In this document: in pieces, positions 24,607 to 34,710 of the stretch
Position numbering within the stretch: the first letter of the stretch is position 1
How the letters are laid out: each line of letters begins with the position of its first letter
Assembly (NCBI GenBank): GCA_031291475.1
Contig: JARLIY010000130.1
Span: 1-64,000, forward strand
Reading direction: 5' to 3'
Origin: Xanthobacteraceae bacterium
GTDB lineage: Bacteria; Pseudomonadota; Alphaproteobacteria; Rhizobiales; Xanthobacteraceae
Length of the DNA stretch: 64,000 nt
Notes under the pieces: generated by a model
What the model was told of the DNA's origin: nothing
Database searches by the model: none
What the model saw: only the letters and a program-made list of their open reading frames with translations
Position numbers and translations under genes: made by a program

Positions 24607-26010
24607 TCACACCAGCATCATCACCGGGTTTTCGATCAGCGCCTTGAACGCGCCGATCAGTTGCGCGCTAAGCGCACCGTCGACGGAGCGGTGATCGCAC
24701 GACATGGTCACGCTCATGATCTGCGCCGCTTCGAGCTTGCCGTTTCGCACCACCGCGCGCTCCTCGCCCGCGCCGACCGCGAGGATGGTCGATTGCGGCG
24801 CGTTAATCACCGCGGTGAAGTCCTTGATGCCGTACATGCCGAGATTCGACACCGACGACCCGCCGCCCTGATATTCCTGCGGTCTCAGTTTTTTTGCGCG
24901 CGCACGCGCGGCAAGCTCTTTCATCTCGTTGGAGATCGCCGACAGCGATTTCGTTTCCGCGTTGCGGACGATCGGCGTGATCAGGCCCGCCGGCAGCGCC
25001 ACCGCGACGCCGATGTCGGAATGCTTGTGCCTGAGCAAGCCGGCCTCGGTCCAGCTGACATTCGCATCGGGCACGCGCTGCAAGGCGAGCGCCAAGGCCT
25101 TGATGACGAAATCGTTGACCGAAAGCTTGTAAGCGGGCTTGCCATCCTTGTCCTTCGGCGCCGTGGCGTTGATCTCCTCGCGGGCGGCGAGAAGCTTGCC
25201 GACGTCGCAGTCGACGGTGAGATAATAATGCGGAATGGTCTGCATCGAGGCAGTGAGCCGCTGCGCAATGGTGCGGCGCATGCCGTCGTGGGGAATAAGC
25301 TCGTAGCTGCCTTCTTCGTAGAGCGCGCGGATTTGCGCATCCGACATCGACGGCGCGACCGCGGGAGCGCCAGCCGCCGCAGCGGGCGCGCGCAGGCCCT
25401 TGCCTTCTTTCGCCGCCGCCACGTCGCGCGCGATCACGCGGCCATGGGGGCCGGAACCGGCGATGCGGAGAAGATCGATGCCGGCTTCTTTCGCCAAGCG
25501 CCGCGCCAACGGCGAAGCTAAGACGCGGTTGGTAGTGTGGTCGCCGGCGCGAGCCCCCTCACCCGCCGCGCCACGCGCGGCGACCTCTCCCCCTCGGGGA
25601 GAGGTGGAAGGAGGTGGCGCGGTCGCCTTCGCTTGAGGCGCAGGGACTTGTTGAGCAGCTCCCTCTCCCCGTTGGGGAGAGGGTTGAGGTGAGGGGATTC
25701 CAGGGCTGGGCGGCTTCGGTGCGGAAGCGCCCTTCCCTGCCGCCGCGGCGGCGGCCTTCAAATCTTCGCCCCCCTGCGCCAAGACGGCGATGAGCTGATT
25801 AACCGGCACGTCGTTGGTGCCCTCCGGCACGACGATCTTCGCAATCACGCCGTCATCGACGGCTTCGTATTCCATCGTCGCCTTGTCGGTCTCGATTTCC
25901 GCGATGACGTCGCCGGTCTTGACCGCCTCACCTTCCTTCTTGAGCCATTTGGCGAGGTTGCCCTTCTCCATCGTGGGCGACAGCGCCGGCATGAGGATGT
26001 TGATGGGCAT
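24607..26010 (-). CDS. pdhC: Dihydrolipoamide acetyltransferase (PDH E2) with repeat-derived linker
   Basis: A 467-residue E2. The lipoyl domain carries Lys43 in [14 protein letters not shown] peripheral subunit-binding domain lies at VLASPLARRLAKEAG then GSGPHGRVIARDV. The catalytic acyltransferase domain ends with CDHRSVDGALSAQ, containing the active-site His and Asp. Between lipoyl and binding domains, residues about 105-155 are not an ordinary Ala/Pro linker: SPQPSPQRGEG and PPSTSPRGGEVAARG are read from GC-rich hairpin repeats (see repeat at 25545-25706). E2 linkers tolerate length change, so function is probably kept. Confidence 0.95.
   Translation of the reverse strand: MPINILMPALSPTMEKGNLAKWLKKEGEAVKTGDVIAEIETDKATMEYEAVDDGVIAKIVVPEGTNDVPVNQLIAVLAQGGEDLKAAAAAAGKGASAPKPPSPGIPSPQPSPQRGEGAAQQVPAPQAKATAPPPSTSPRGGEVAARGAAGEGARAGDHTTNRVLASPLARRLAKEAGIDLLRIAGSGPHGRVIARDVAAAKEGKGLRAPAAAAGAPAVAPSMSDAQIRALYEEGSYELIPHDGMRRTIAQRLTASMQTIPHYYLTVDCDVGKLLAAREEINATAPKDKDGKPAYKLSVNDFVIKALALALQRVPDANVSWTEAGLLRHKHSDIGVAVALPAGLITPIVRNAETKSLSAISNEMKELAARARAKKLRPQEYQGGGSSVSNLGMYGIKDFTAVINAPQSTILAVGAGEERAVVRNGKLEAAQIMSVTMSCDHRSVDGALSAQLIGAFKALIENPVMMLV
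25545..25706. repeat. Paired palindromic repeats inside the pdhC coding region
   Basis: Two perfect 10-bp hairpins sit 56 bases apart. ACCTCTCCCC, loop CTC, GGGGAGAGGT occupies 25583-25605. CCCTCTCCCC, loop GTT, GGGGAGAGGG occupies 25661-25683. Flanks read CCCTCACCC and GAGGTGAGGGGA. The sequence style is that of dispersed intergenic palindromes, but the stretch keeps the pdhC frame open. Confidence 0.9.
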
Positions 26011-26049
26011 TACTTTTTCTCTGGGGCGCCAGGTTCAGCAAAAAGAATG

Positions 26050-27483
26050 TCAGCGATAGCAGACGGCTTTGGCTGCCTCGACCACTTTGGCTACCGACGG
26101 CAGCGCGAGCTTTTCCAAATTCGCGGCATAGGGCATGGGCACATCCTCGCCGGTGACACGCACGACCGGCGCGTCCAGGTAATCGAACGCTTCCTCCATC
26201 ACGCGGGCGGCGATCTCAGCGCCGACGCCGGATTGCTTCCAGCCTTCCTCGACGGTGACCAACCGTCCGGTCTTCTTCACCGACTCGATGACGGTGCCGA
26301 CGTCCATCGGCTTGAGCGTGCGCAAGTCGATCACCTCGGCCGAAATGTTTTCAGTGGCGAGTTCGTCGGCGGCCTTGAGCGCATAACTCATGCCCATCGA
26401 CCAGGCCACCAGCGTCACCTCGTTGCCGGCGCGCACGACGCGGGCGCGGCCGATCGGCAGCACGTAATCGTCGAGCTTCGGCACCGGCGAAGAAGCGCCG
26501 TAGAGGAGTTCGTTTTCCAGAAAGACGATCGGGTTGGGATCGCGGATCGCGGCCTTGAGCAAGCCCTTGGCGTCGGCCGCGTTCGAGGGCGCGATCACTT
26601 TCAAGCCGGGAACGTGCGAATACCAGGAAGAGTAATCCTGGCTGTGCTGGGCAGCGACCCGCGCGGCGGGCCCGTTCGGGCCGCGAAACACGATTGCCAC
26701 ATCGACCTGCCCGCCGGACATGTAGCGGGTCTTCGCCGCCGAGTTGATGACATGGTCGATCGCCTGCATGGCGAAGTTAAACGTCATGAATTCGACGATC
26801 GGCTTTAATCCGGCAAGCGCGGTACCGACACCGAGACCGGCAAAGCCATACTCGGTAATCGGCGTGTCGATGACGCGGCGCACGCCGAATTCCTGGAGGA
26901 GCCCCTGCGTCACCTTGTAGGCGCCCTGATATTCGGCGACCTCCTCGCCGATGACGAACACGTCGGCATCGCGGCGCATTTCCTCGGCCATGGCGTCGCG
27001 CAACGCCTCGCGCATGGTCATGGTGACCATCTCGGTACCTTCCGGCACTTCGGGATCGGGCATGATTTCGGCGGACGGCGGCTTTGCCGTCCCGATTTTT
27101 GCCGGAGCGGGCGCCTCGGCTGGGGCAGATTCGGCGCCTCTCTGCTGGCGCGGCGGTTCAGTTGACTGAGTGCTCGACTGGGCGCTCGACTTGGCCGCCG
27201 GCGCCGCGGCCTTGCCGTCGGCCAGCGCGCTCTTGTCCTCGCCCTCGGCGAGGATCACGGCAATCGGCGTATTGACCGCGACATCGTTGGTGCCTTCCGG
27301 CACCAGAATTTTTCCCAGCGTGCCTTCGTCGACCGCTTCCACCTCCATGGTGGCTTTATCGGTCTCGATTTCCGCGATCACATCGCCCGATTTGACAGTG
27401 TCGCCTTCCTTCTTGAGCCACTTGGCGAGATTGCCCTTCTCCATCGTAGGCGACAGCGCGGGCATGAGCACCTGGGTCGGCAT
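26050..27483 (-). CDS. pdhB: Pyruvate dehydrogenase E1 beta with N-terminal lipoyl domain
   Basis: A 477-residue E1 beta subunit. Residues 1-80 are a biotinyl/lipoyl domain nearly identical in its first 30 residues to that of E2 ([20 protein letters not shown]), with lipoylable Lys43 in [13 protein letters not shown]. An Ala/Pro/Glu-rich linker (90-130) leads to the transketolase-like beta domain with [34 protein letters not shown] and a C-terminal [17 protein letters not shown]. With PdhA it decarboxylates pyruvate on ThDP. Lipoyl-E1 beta fusions are a known alphaproteobacterial trait, so this is not an error. Confidence 0.96.
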   Translation of the reverse strand: MPTQVLMPALSPTMEKGNLAKWLKKEGDTVKSGDVIAEIETDKATMEVEAVDEGTLGKILVPEGTNDVAVNTPIAVILAEGEDKSALADGKAAAPAAKSSAQSSTQSTEPPRQQRGAESAPAEAPAPAKIGTAKPPSAEIMPDPEVPEGTEMVTMTMREALRDAMAEEMRRDADVFVIGEEVAEYQGAYKVTQGLLQEFGVRRVIDTPITEYGFAGLGVGTALAGLKPIVEFMTFNFAMQAIDHVINSAAKTRYMSGGQVDVAIVFRGPNGPAARVAAQHSQDYSSWYSHVPGLKVIAPSNAADAKGLLKAAIRDPNPIVFLENELLYGASSPVPKLDDYVLPIGRARVVRAGNEVTLVAWSMGMSYALKAADELATENISAEVIDLRTLKPMDVGTVIESVKKTGRLVTVEEGWKQSGVGAEIAARVMEEAFDYLDAPVVRVTGEDVPMPYAANLEKLALPSVAKVVEAAKAVCYR

Positions 27484-27550
27484 GGCGGGCTAACTCGTCA
27501 ATCGAACGCGATTTCAAGAGAGCGCAGGCGCCGCTGCGCAACAATGGCTC

Positions 27551-28600
27551 TCACCGATACACGTCCGTGTAAAGTTCCGCGGGGTCGGGCTCGGCATCGT
27601 TGGTGGCGAACTCGGAGGCCTCATTGATGACCGCGCGCACCGACGCGTCGATTTTCTTCAGCTCGTCTTCGCTCGCCCACTTCTTGGCGAGAAGCCGCGC
27701 GCGCACCTGCTCGATCGGATCGTGCTCCGTGCGCACTTTGTCGACTTCTTCCTTGGTCCGGTATTTCGCCGGGTCCGACATCGAGTGGCCGCGGTAGCGG
27801 TAGGTCATCGTTTCTATGATGGTCGGGCCCTTGCCGGCGCGGCACCAGGCGATGGCCTCTTCGCCGGCGGCCTTGACCGCGCGGACATCCATGCCATCGA
27901 CCTCCACGCCCGGAATATTAAAGGATAGGCCGCGCCTGGATAAATCGGTCTGTGCCGAGGAGCGGGTGATCGAGGTGCCCATGGCGTAGCGGTTGTTCTC
28001 AATGACGTAGACGACCGGCAGCTTCCACAGCTCCGCCATGTTGAAGCTTTCGTAGACCTGGCCCTGGTTGGCGGCGCCGTCGCCGAAAAAGGTCAGGCAT
28101 ACGCTGTCGTTGCCGCGATATTTGTTGGCAAACGCCAGGCCCGTGCCGATCGGCACCGGCGCGCCGACGATGCCGTGTCCCCCGTAGAAGTTTTTCTCGC
28201 GGGAGAACATGTGCATCGAGCCGCCCTTGCCCTTGGAATAGCCGCCGCGCCGGCCGGTCAATTCGGCCATCACGCCCTTCGGGTCCATGCCACAGGTCAG
28301 CATGTGGCCGTGATCGCGATAGCCGGTGATCATCTGATCTCCGTCGCGCTTGGCCATTTGCACACCGACGACGACCGCTTCCTGTCCGATATAAAGATGA
28401 CAGAAGCCGCCGATCAGGCCCATGCCGTACATCTGGCCGGCCTTTTCCTCGAAACGCCGGATCAGCAGCATCTGCCGTAATGCCCGGAACTCTTCTTCCT
28501 TGCTGAAGTCGGCGACCGGACCGGGATGCGCGGCCGGTTCGGCGGCGGGACGGCGTACGTCGGCGATTTGATCCGCTTCTTTGGTTTTGGCGACGGCCAT
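27551..28600 (-). CDS. pdhA: Pyruvate dehydrogenase E1 alpha
   Basis: A 349-residue ThDP-binding subunit from the ATG at 28600. The ThDP/Mg motif GDGAANQGQVYESFNMAELW, the GGHGIVGAPVPIGTGLAFA segment and the YRYRGHSMSDPAKYRTKEEV phosphorylation-loop-like region are present. Upstream in-frame codons to 28687 would add 29 unconserved residues, so the shorter start is used. It opens the pdhA-pdhB-pdhC-lpdA-lipA series, following an ftsB-like gene. Confidence 0.96.
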   Translation of the reverse strand: MAVAKTKEADQIADVRRPAAEPAAHPGPVADFSKEEEFRALRQMLLIRRFEEKAGQMYGMGLIGGFCHLYIGQEAVVVGVQMAKRDGDQMITGYRDHGHMLTCGMDPKGVMAELTGRRGGYSKGKGGSMHMFSREKNFYGGHGIVGAPVPIGTGLAFANKYRGNDSVCLTFFGDGAANQGQVYESFNMAELWKLPVVYVIENNRYAMGTSITRSSAQTDLSRRGLSFNIPGVEVDGMDVRAVKAAGEEAIAWCRAGKGPTIIETMTYRYRGHSMSDPAKYRTKEEVDKVRTEHDPIEQVRARLLAKKWASEDELKKIDASVRAVINEASEFATNDAEPDPAELYTDVYR

Positions 28601-28733
28601 CGGTGTTCTCGATACATCGCGGGGTTCCATCCCATAGCCGAAATCCGCCCATGGCGAAAGTCGGCGCCAGGCGATCGGTTCCGGCATCCAAACCGTTGGC
28701 GATAATATTATTTCGGGAAGGACGGCGTCGGGT

Positions 28734-29075
28734 TCAAGGCCGGCGGTCTGGCGCCGGCCGGGGCCCGTCGAGCATCAAGGTCAAATCGTTGGGGTGGGTA
28801 TAATCGAGGAGCGCGCGGGCGCGTTCGTCGAGCATATCGGGGTCAAGCCGGTCGGCCTTGAGCAAGGCGATACGGCGTTGCCATTGTCCGCGCTCGACTT
28901 GCAGCCGAGTAAGCTCCGTGGAGAGCGCAGCGATCTGCTGGTCGATGTCCTGCTTGGCCTTGAGCCCGTGATTGCCGGAAAACGCATTGACGCCGAAATA
29001 GCCGATCAAAAGCGCCGCCATGACGTAGAGGCCGAGCGCGGTAAGGATCGAGCGCAATCGCTTGCGGGTGACCAT
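28734..29075 (-). CDS. FtsB/DivIC-family septum formation initiator
   Basis: A 113-residue bitopic protein: short basic N-terminus, one transmembrane helix (ILTALGLYVMAALLIGYFGV, about 9-30), then a periplasmic coiled coil (DIDQQIAALSTELTRLQVER). DPDMLDERARALLDY matches the DxDxxExxAR block of the family. It is expected to act in the FtsB-FtsL-FtsQ divisome complex. An ftsB-like gene between eno and pdhA is usual in alphaproteobacteria, which supports the call although sequence conservation is low. Confidence 0.85.
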   Translation of the reverse strand: MVTRKRLRSILTALGLYVMAALLIGYFGVNAFSGNHGLKAKQDIDQQIAALSTELTRLQVERGQWQRRIALLKADRLDPDMLDERARALLDYTHPNDLTLMLDGPRPAPDRRP

Positions 29076-29133
29076 CCGGTCAAGATGCGAGAGCGCCGCT
29101 TAAAACGGCATTAATGCCGGCGGATGATGGGAG

Positions 29134-29940
29134 TTACGGCAGCAGGTTGCGCAGCTCGCTGCCGATGAAATTGCCGAGCCGTTTGCCGCGGTTGCGCAGA
29201 TAGCGCAATGCCCCGGCATCGACGAAATAGGTCAAGAGGATGCTGTCGCGGGTCTTGACCTCGTCGCCGATCCGGTCGGCCGAATGCCAGGTGTCGGTGC
29301 CGACGGCGAAGGCATAGCCGCTGTTCGGTGCAAACGTCATCTGCTTGTCCTTCGCCAGCATGCCGTCGGCGAGTTTTTTGTGGAAAATCGTTCCGATATG
29401 CGCGGTCGAGCGGTCGCGCGGCAAATAAAGCTGCACGGTGATGCCCTTCCACTTCGTGTCAGTGTGCGGCGTGATCAGGTAGCCGGGAATGTCGCGGGTC
29501 AGCACCGGGATCGGAAACATGCCGACATCGGCGTAGCGGTCACCGAAGCGGCGCACGAGCCCCGGCGCGAGCCGCCGCACGAAGGCGTCGCGCACCGCCG
29601 TCGAACAAAGCGCGCGTCCGACCACGTCCCACACCGCGCGTTTCTCCGGCGTCAGGTGGCGGATGTATTCGGGAAACAGATCGATCTTCACGCGGGTGTG
29701 CGTGCCGTCGGCGAGGTCGTGCCCCTTGCTGCGGCCGTGCATCGGCCGGTAGTCGGAAGCGTCCGGCATGTTGGCGAGCATCGCCGCATAGAAGTCGTCG
29801 GGGAACACGCGGTCGAGTACGAGGTGATAGAATGGCGTCTCGGAGGCGGCCGCTGCATCCACCGAAGCGACGAAGAAGTCGCGCAGCCGCTCGATCGCAA
29901 GCTTGCGGCTGCCCGCCTTCACTTCAAGCGACTGATCCAT
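29134..29940 (-). CDS. 2-oxoglutarate/Fe(II)-dependent oxygenase-like protein
   Basis: A 268-residue protein with a jelly-roll dioxygenase pattern: HxD in ITPHTDTKWKG, a distal His in GTDTWHSADRI, and an Arg for 2-oxoglutarate in KTRDSILLTYFVD. The N-terminal YHLVLDRVFPDDFYAAMLANMP resembles prolyl-hydroxylase-like proteins found near sugar or surface-polymer genes. The substrate is unknown. An ATG at 29940 is chosen; an upstream in-frame start at 29988 adds 16 residues. It sits between eno and the ftsB-like gene, where most relatives have nothing I can recall. Confidence 0.7.
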   Translation of the reverse strand: MDQSLEVKAGSRKLAIERLRDFFVASVDAAAASETPFYHLVLDRVFPDDFYAAMLANMPDASDYRPMHGRSKGHDLADGTHTRVKIDLFPEYIRHLTPEKRAVWDVVGRALCSTAVRDAFVRRLAPGLVRRFGDRYADVGMFPIPVLTRDIPGYLITPHTDTKWKGITVQLYLPRDRSTAHIGTIFHKKLADGMLAKDKQMTFAPNSGYAFAVGTDTWHSADRIGDEVKTRDSILLTYFVDAGALRYLRNRGKRLGNFIGSELRNLLP

Positions 29941-30015
29941 GAGTTCCCTATAGCGTTGAATTCTGCCACCGAACAAACGGATCGCCAACCCGCGTCCTGA
30001 CCCTGAGCCGGTGAA

Positions 30016-31299
<1,284 letters not shown>

Positions 31300-31399
31300 T
31301 CACGTTCCCGGCTGGCGTTCTGTCGAGGCTTCTACAGGATTGAGGCGGCCCAAAGTAAGGGTCTTGTCATGTCCCGCCAAGCCGGGCATGCACTCGCCG

Positions 31400-31849
31400 A
31401 TGCCGAAGAACCGCCTGCAACTTGGCCGGCCCGCGCCAATCCCCGCTTCGCCCGAGAAAGCGGTGCTCGACCGCGTGCGCAATCCGCATCCGACCACGAA
31501 CTATGTCGCCCGCTTCACCTTCCCGGAATTCACTGTGATGTGCCCGGTCACCGGCCAGCCGGATTTCGCCACGTTGGTCATCGATTACGTGCCGAAAAGC
31601 TGGCTCGTGGAATCGAAATCGCTCAAGCTTTACCTCAACAGCTTCCGCAATCAGGGGGCGTTCCACGAGGAATGCACGGTTACAATCGGGAAAAGACTGG
31701 TCGCGGTCCTCAAGCCCAAATGGCTGCGCATCGGCGGCTATTTTCATCCCCGCGGCGGCATGCCGATTGACGTGTTCTGGCAGGCCGGCAAGCTACCCGC
31801 CGGCGTCTGGGCGCCCGATCAGGGTGTTCGCACCTACGGCGCCCGCTAA
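31400..31849 (+). CDS. queF: NADPH-dependent preQ0 reductase
   Basis: A 149-residue short-form (unimodular) QueF reducing 7-cyano-7-deazaguanine to preQ1 for queuosine tRNA modification. The nucleophilic Cys lies in [15 protein letters not shown], the QueF motif [15 protein letters not shown] follows, and FHEECTV is conserved. The ATG at 31400 gives the familiar [10 protein letters not shown] opening; an ATG at 31388 is also in frame. No preQ1 riboswitch is evident in the 100-base leader shared with eno. rimO follows on the same strand. Confidence 0.95.
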   Translation: MPKNRLQLGRPAPIPASPEKAVLDRVRNPHPTTNYVARFTFPEFTVMCPVTGQPDFATLVIDYVPKSWLVESKSLKLYLNSFRNQGAFHEECTVTIGKRLVAVLKPKWLRIGGYFHPRGGMPIDVFWQAGKLPAGVWAPDQGVRTYGAR

Positions 31850-31902
31850 AGCGCGCCTTGAATTCGGCCGCCGGCCGGGCCAGCTAGCAATCGAGCACTT
31901 TG

Positions 31903-33252
31903 ATGAATAGCCCTCCCCGCATCTCTTTCGTTTCGCTCGGCTGTCTGAAGGCCTTGGTCGATTCCGAGCGCATCATTACGCGGCTGCGCGCGGAGGGTTA
32001 CCAGCTCGCCCGCGATCACGCCGACGCCGATCTCGCCATCGTCAACACCTGCGGCTTTCTCGACAGCGCGCAGGCGGAATCGCTGGAAGCCATCGGCGCG
32101 GCGCTGGCCGAAAACGGCAAGGTGATCGTCACCGGCTGCATGGGCGCCGAGCCGGAAAAGATCACCGCCGTACATCCGAAGGTGCTGGCGATCACTGGTC
32201 CGCAGCAATATGAGAGCGTGCTCGAAGCGGTCCATAGGGCCGCCCCGCCGCAGCATGATCCCTATGCCGATTTGATCCCCCCTCAGGGCATAAAACTGAC
32301 TCCGCGGCACTATGCTTATCTCAAGATTTCAGATGGTTGCAATAATCGCTGCACCTTCTGCATTATCCCCAAATTGCGCGGCGATCTGGTATCCCGCCCG
32401 GCCGCGGATGTGCTGCGCGAGGCCGAGCGGCTGGTGGACGCCGGCGTCAAGGAACTCCTGGTCATCTCCCAGGACACGTCGGCCTATGGCGTCGATGTCA
32501 AATACGCCGCAAGCCAATGGAAAGGCCGCGAAGTCCGGGCGAAGTTCCTCGACCTCGCGCGCGAACTCGGCGAGTTCGGCGTCTGGGTGCGGCTGCATTA
32601 CGTCTATCCCTATCCGCATGTGGACGAGGTGATCGGGCTGATGGCCGACGGCAAAGTGCTGCCCTATCTCGACGTGCCGTTTCAGCACGCGAGCCCCGCG
32701 GTCCTCAAACGCATGCGCCGGCCCGCCGCGCAGGAGGAAACGCTTTCGCGCATCCGGCAATGGCGCACCGACTGCCCGAGCCTCACCATCCGCTCGACCT
32801 TCATTGTCGGCTTTCCCGGCGAGACCGAAGAGGATTTCGCGCTGCTGCTCGACTGGCTCGGCGAGGCCGAGCTCGATCGGGTTGGCTGCTTCCGCTATGA
32901 GGCGGTCGCCGGCGCGGTCGCCAACGATCTCGGGGCGGTGGTGCCCGAGCCGGTCAAAGAAGCGCGCTATCACCGCCTGATGCAGCGCCAGAAAGAGATT
33001 TCGCGTAAGCGCCTCAAGCGCAAAATCGGCAGCCGCAAGCGCGTCATTATCGACGAGATCGGGCTCGATGAAGGTAGATTTGCCGGGGCGAACCCGGGGA
33101 CCGCCAAGGGCCGCAGCCGCGGCGACGCGCCGCAAATCGACGGTAACGTGTTCGTGCAGAGCCGCCGGCCATTGCGTGTCGGCGAAATCGCCACCGTGAA
33201 GATCGAACGCGCCGACGACTACGACCTTTACGGCACCGCGGTAGGGTACTGA
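31903..33252 (+). CDS. rimO: Ribosomal protein S12 methylthiotransferase RimO
   Basis: A 449-residue radical-SAM enzyme that methylthiolates Asp89 of ribosomal protein S12. The N-terminal UPF0004 domain has the auxiliary cluster cysteines Cys14, Cys50 and Cys79. The radical-SAM triad is Cys146/Cys150/Cys153 in CNNRCTFC, followed by [13 protein letters not shown], which separates RimO from MiaB. A C-terminal TRAM domain follows. The first Met codon pair is TTG-ATG; the ATG at 31903 is used. A hairpin with a T-run follows the stop. Confidence 0.96.
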   Translation: MNSPPRISFVSLGCLKALVDSERIITRLRAEGYQLARDHADADLAIVNTCGFLDSAQAESLEAIGAALAENGKVIVTGCMGAEPEKITAVHPKVLAITGPQQYESVLEAVHRAAPPQHDPYADLIPPQGIKLTPRHYAYLKISDGCNNRCTFCIIPKLRGDLVSRPAADVLREAERLVDAGVKELLVISQDTSAYGVDVKYAASQWKGREVRAKFLDLARELGEFGVWVRLHYVYPYPHVDEVIGLMADGKVLPYLDVPFQHASPAVLKRMRRPAAQEETLSRIRQWRTDCPSLTIRSTFIVGFPGETEEDFALLLDWLGEAELDRVGCFRYEAVAGAVANDLGAVVPEPVKEARYHRLMQRQKEISRKRLKRKIGSRKRVIIDEIGLDEGRFAGANPGTAKGRSRGDAPQIDGNVFVQSRRPLRVGEIATVKIERADDYDLYGTAVGY

Positions 33253-33267
33253 TCGGGCCCTCGCTGC

Positions 33268-33297
33268 CGGCCGGCGCGGCGCCGGCTGCCTATTTTT
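33268..33297 (+). terminator. Intrinsic terminator after rimO
   Basis: GCCGGC (33270-33275) and GCCGGC (33281-33286) pair around a 5-base loop, extendable by two more pairs. Then TGCCTATTTTTG gives a run of five T. Placement 18 bases after the rimO stop supports a Rho-independent terminator. Confidence 0.65.
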
Positions 33298-33348
33298 GCT
33301 GGTATTGGCCGACATTCGGCGCTTTCATGCCGCGCGAGGCGCCGAATC

Positions 33349-33978
33349 GTGACCGCGATCTTCATCACCGCGACCGGTCCCGACGTGGGGAGAACCCTCG
33401 TCGTCGCTTCGCTCATCCGGCATTTTCGTCAAAGCGGCCGTGCCGTCGAGGCCATCAAGCCGATCGTCAGCGGCTATGACCCGGCGCAAGCGGCGGCGAG
33501 CGAGACCGGCATGCTGGTCTCCGCGCTGGGCCTTCCGTTCACGCCGGAATCGATCGAGCGCATCTCGCCGTGGCGATTTCGCGCCGCGCTGTCGCCGGAC
33601 CTCGCGGCACGGCAGGAGGGCCGCAGCATCGATGTCGACGCCGTCGTGGCCTATTGCCAAAGCGCGATCGACCGGCGGCGCGACATCCTTTTGATCGACG
33701 GTATTGGCGGCATCATGGTGCCGCTCGACGAGACGCGCACGATCCTCGACGTGATGATGGCGCTACACCTGCCGCTGATCCTGGTCGCCGGCTCCTCTCC
33801 GGGCACCATCAGTCACACGCTCACGGCGCTCGACTCGTTGTTCCGGCGCGACATCAACGTTCTCGCCACCATCGTCAACGAGACGCCGGGCAGCGGCATC
33901 CCGCTTGACGAAGTCGTCGCATCCATCTCCCGCTTCGCCGCGCCGGTGATCGGCCTGCCGCGGCAGCCGCCCCGATAA
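33349..33978 (+). CDS. bioD: Dethiobiotin synthetase-like protein with altered P-loop
   Basis: A 209-residue BioD-family protein (DAPA + CO2 + ATP to dethiobiotin). Family blocks include IFITATG, AIKPIVSG, DGIGGIMVPLDE and LVAGSSPGTISHTLTAL. The P-loop normally reads GTDxGKT; here it is GPDVGRT at residues 10-16, so the catalytic/ATP-binding Lys is Arg15. The other bio genes are not nearby. The GTG start at 33349 places the P-loop at the expected position. It may be slow, altered or inactive, and a paralogous role is possible. It converges on a CPBP protease gene eight bases away. Confidence 0.8.
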   Translation: MTAIFITATGPDVGRTLVVASLIRHFRQSGRAVEAIKPIVSGYDPAQAAASETGMLVSALGLPFTPESIERISPWRFRAALSPDLAARQEGRSIDVDAVVAYCQSAIDRRRDILLIDGIGGIMVPLDETRTILDVMMALHLPLILVAGSSPGTISHTLTALDSLFRRDINVLATIVNETPGSGIPLDEVVASISRFAAPVIGLPRQPPR

Positions 33979-33986
33979 TCAGGCAA

Positions 33987-34694
33987 CTAAGAGAAGAACC
34001 GGATTTGCAGCACGGTTTCCAGCGTGCCTTCGAGATTGAACAAGGCGTGCAGCAGGAACGTCAGCAGCAAAGAGCCGCTGCGCCAGCGCATCCAGCCGAG
34101 AAAGAGCCCGATCACGAAAATCTGCAGCATGCCGGTCCAATCGTATTGGACGTGTAGCGCCATCCACAGAAGCGAGATCGCCGGGATCGCAAACCAAGTC
34201 GAGAATGCGGTGCGCGCCCAGCCGCGGAACAAAAATCCACGGAACAGCACCTCCTCGCCTGCCGGCGCGACGACGACCGCGCCGAGGAGCAACCCCGGCA
34301 GCCATCCTTGCGCGGCAGCGGTCGTGTAGGATTGCAGCTGAAACGGCGTCACCAGCGGGTAGCCGCTGAAATAAAGGAGCGCGTCGCTCGCGACGATCAA
34401 ACCCACAAGGCAGACGAGTCCGAGCCGCAGGTCGCGCCGTGGCGGCGCTTTCAGCGCCAGATACTCCGCTTGCCGGGCATGCGCGAGCCGCACGGCGAGC
34501 GCGATGACGCCAATTGTGACCGGATTGGCGATGATGATGAACAGCGTGACCATGGCGCCGTCGAACGGCGTATTGAGGATCGAGTTCAAATCGCTCAAAC
34601 GCAGCAACAACAGGACCGCGAGCGCGACGAATTGACTCGCGAAGAAAGCGAGGAACGCCCAGCCGAGCGTCGCCCAATACCCCCAAATCCTCAT
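33987..34694 (-). CDS. CPBP-family intramembrane glutamic protease
   Basis: A 235-residue integral membrane protein with about six to seven helices. CPBP (Rce1-like/Abi) motifs are visible: EEVLFRGFLFRGW (catalytic Glu pair and Arg), a His in LLWMALHVQYDW, and LLHALFN. Bacterial members process membrane peptides or proteins; the target here is unknown. The start ATG at 34694 is well placed before the first helix. No operon partner is obvious, since the next upstream gene (quinone oxidoreductase) shares the strand but is 16 bases away and unrelated in function. Confidence 0.85.
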   Translation of the reverse strand: MRIWGYWATLGWAFLAFFASQFVALAVLLLLRLSDLNSILNTPFDGAMVTLFIIIANPVTIGVIALAVRLAHARQAEYLALKAPPRRDLRLGLVCLVGLIVASDALLYFSGYPLVTPFQLQSYTTAAAQGWLPGLLLGAVVVAPAGEEVLFRGFLFRGWARTAFSTWFAIPAISLLWMALHVQYDWTGMLQIFVIGLFLGWMRWRSGSLLLTFLLHALFNLEGTLETVLQIRFFS

Positions 34695-34710
34695 GGAGCT
34701 TTGCGAGTCC

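Noticed and set aside
26050-27483. Lipoyl domain on PdhB as a novel fusion
   Set aside because: This architecture is known and common in alphaproteobacterial PDH operons.
31300-31399. A preQ1 riboswitch before queF
   Set aside because: The 100-base leader shows no A-rich pseudoknot tail or conserved loop that I could match.
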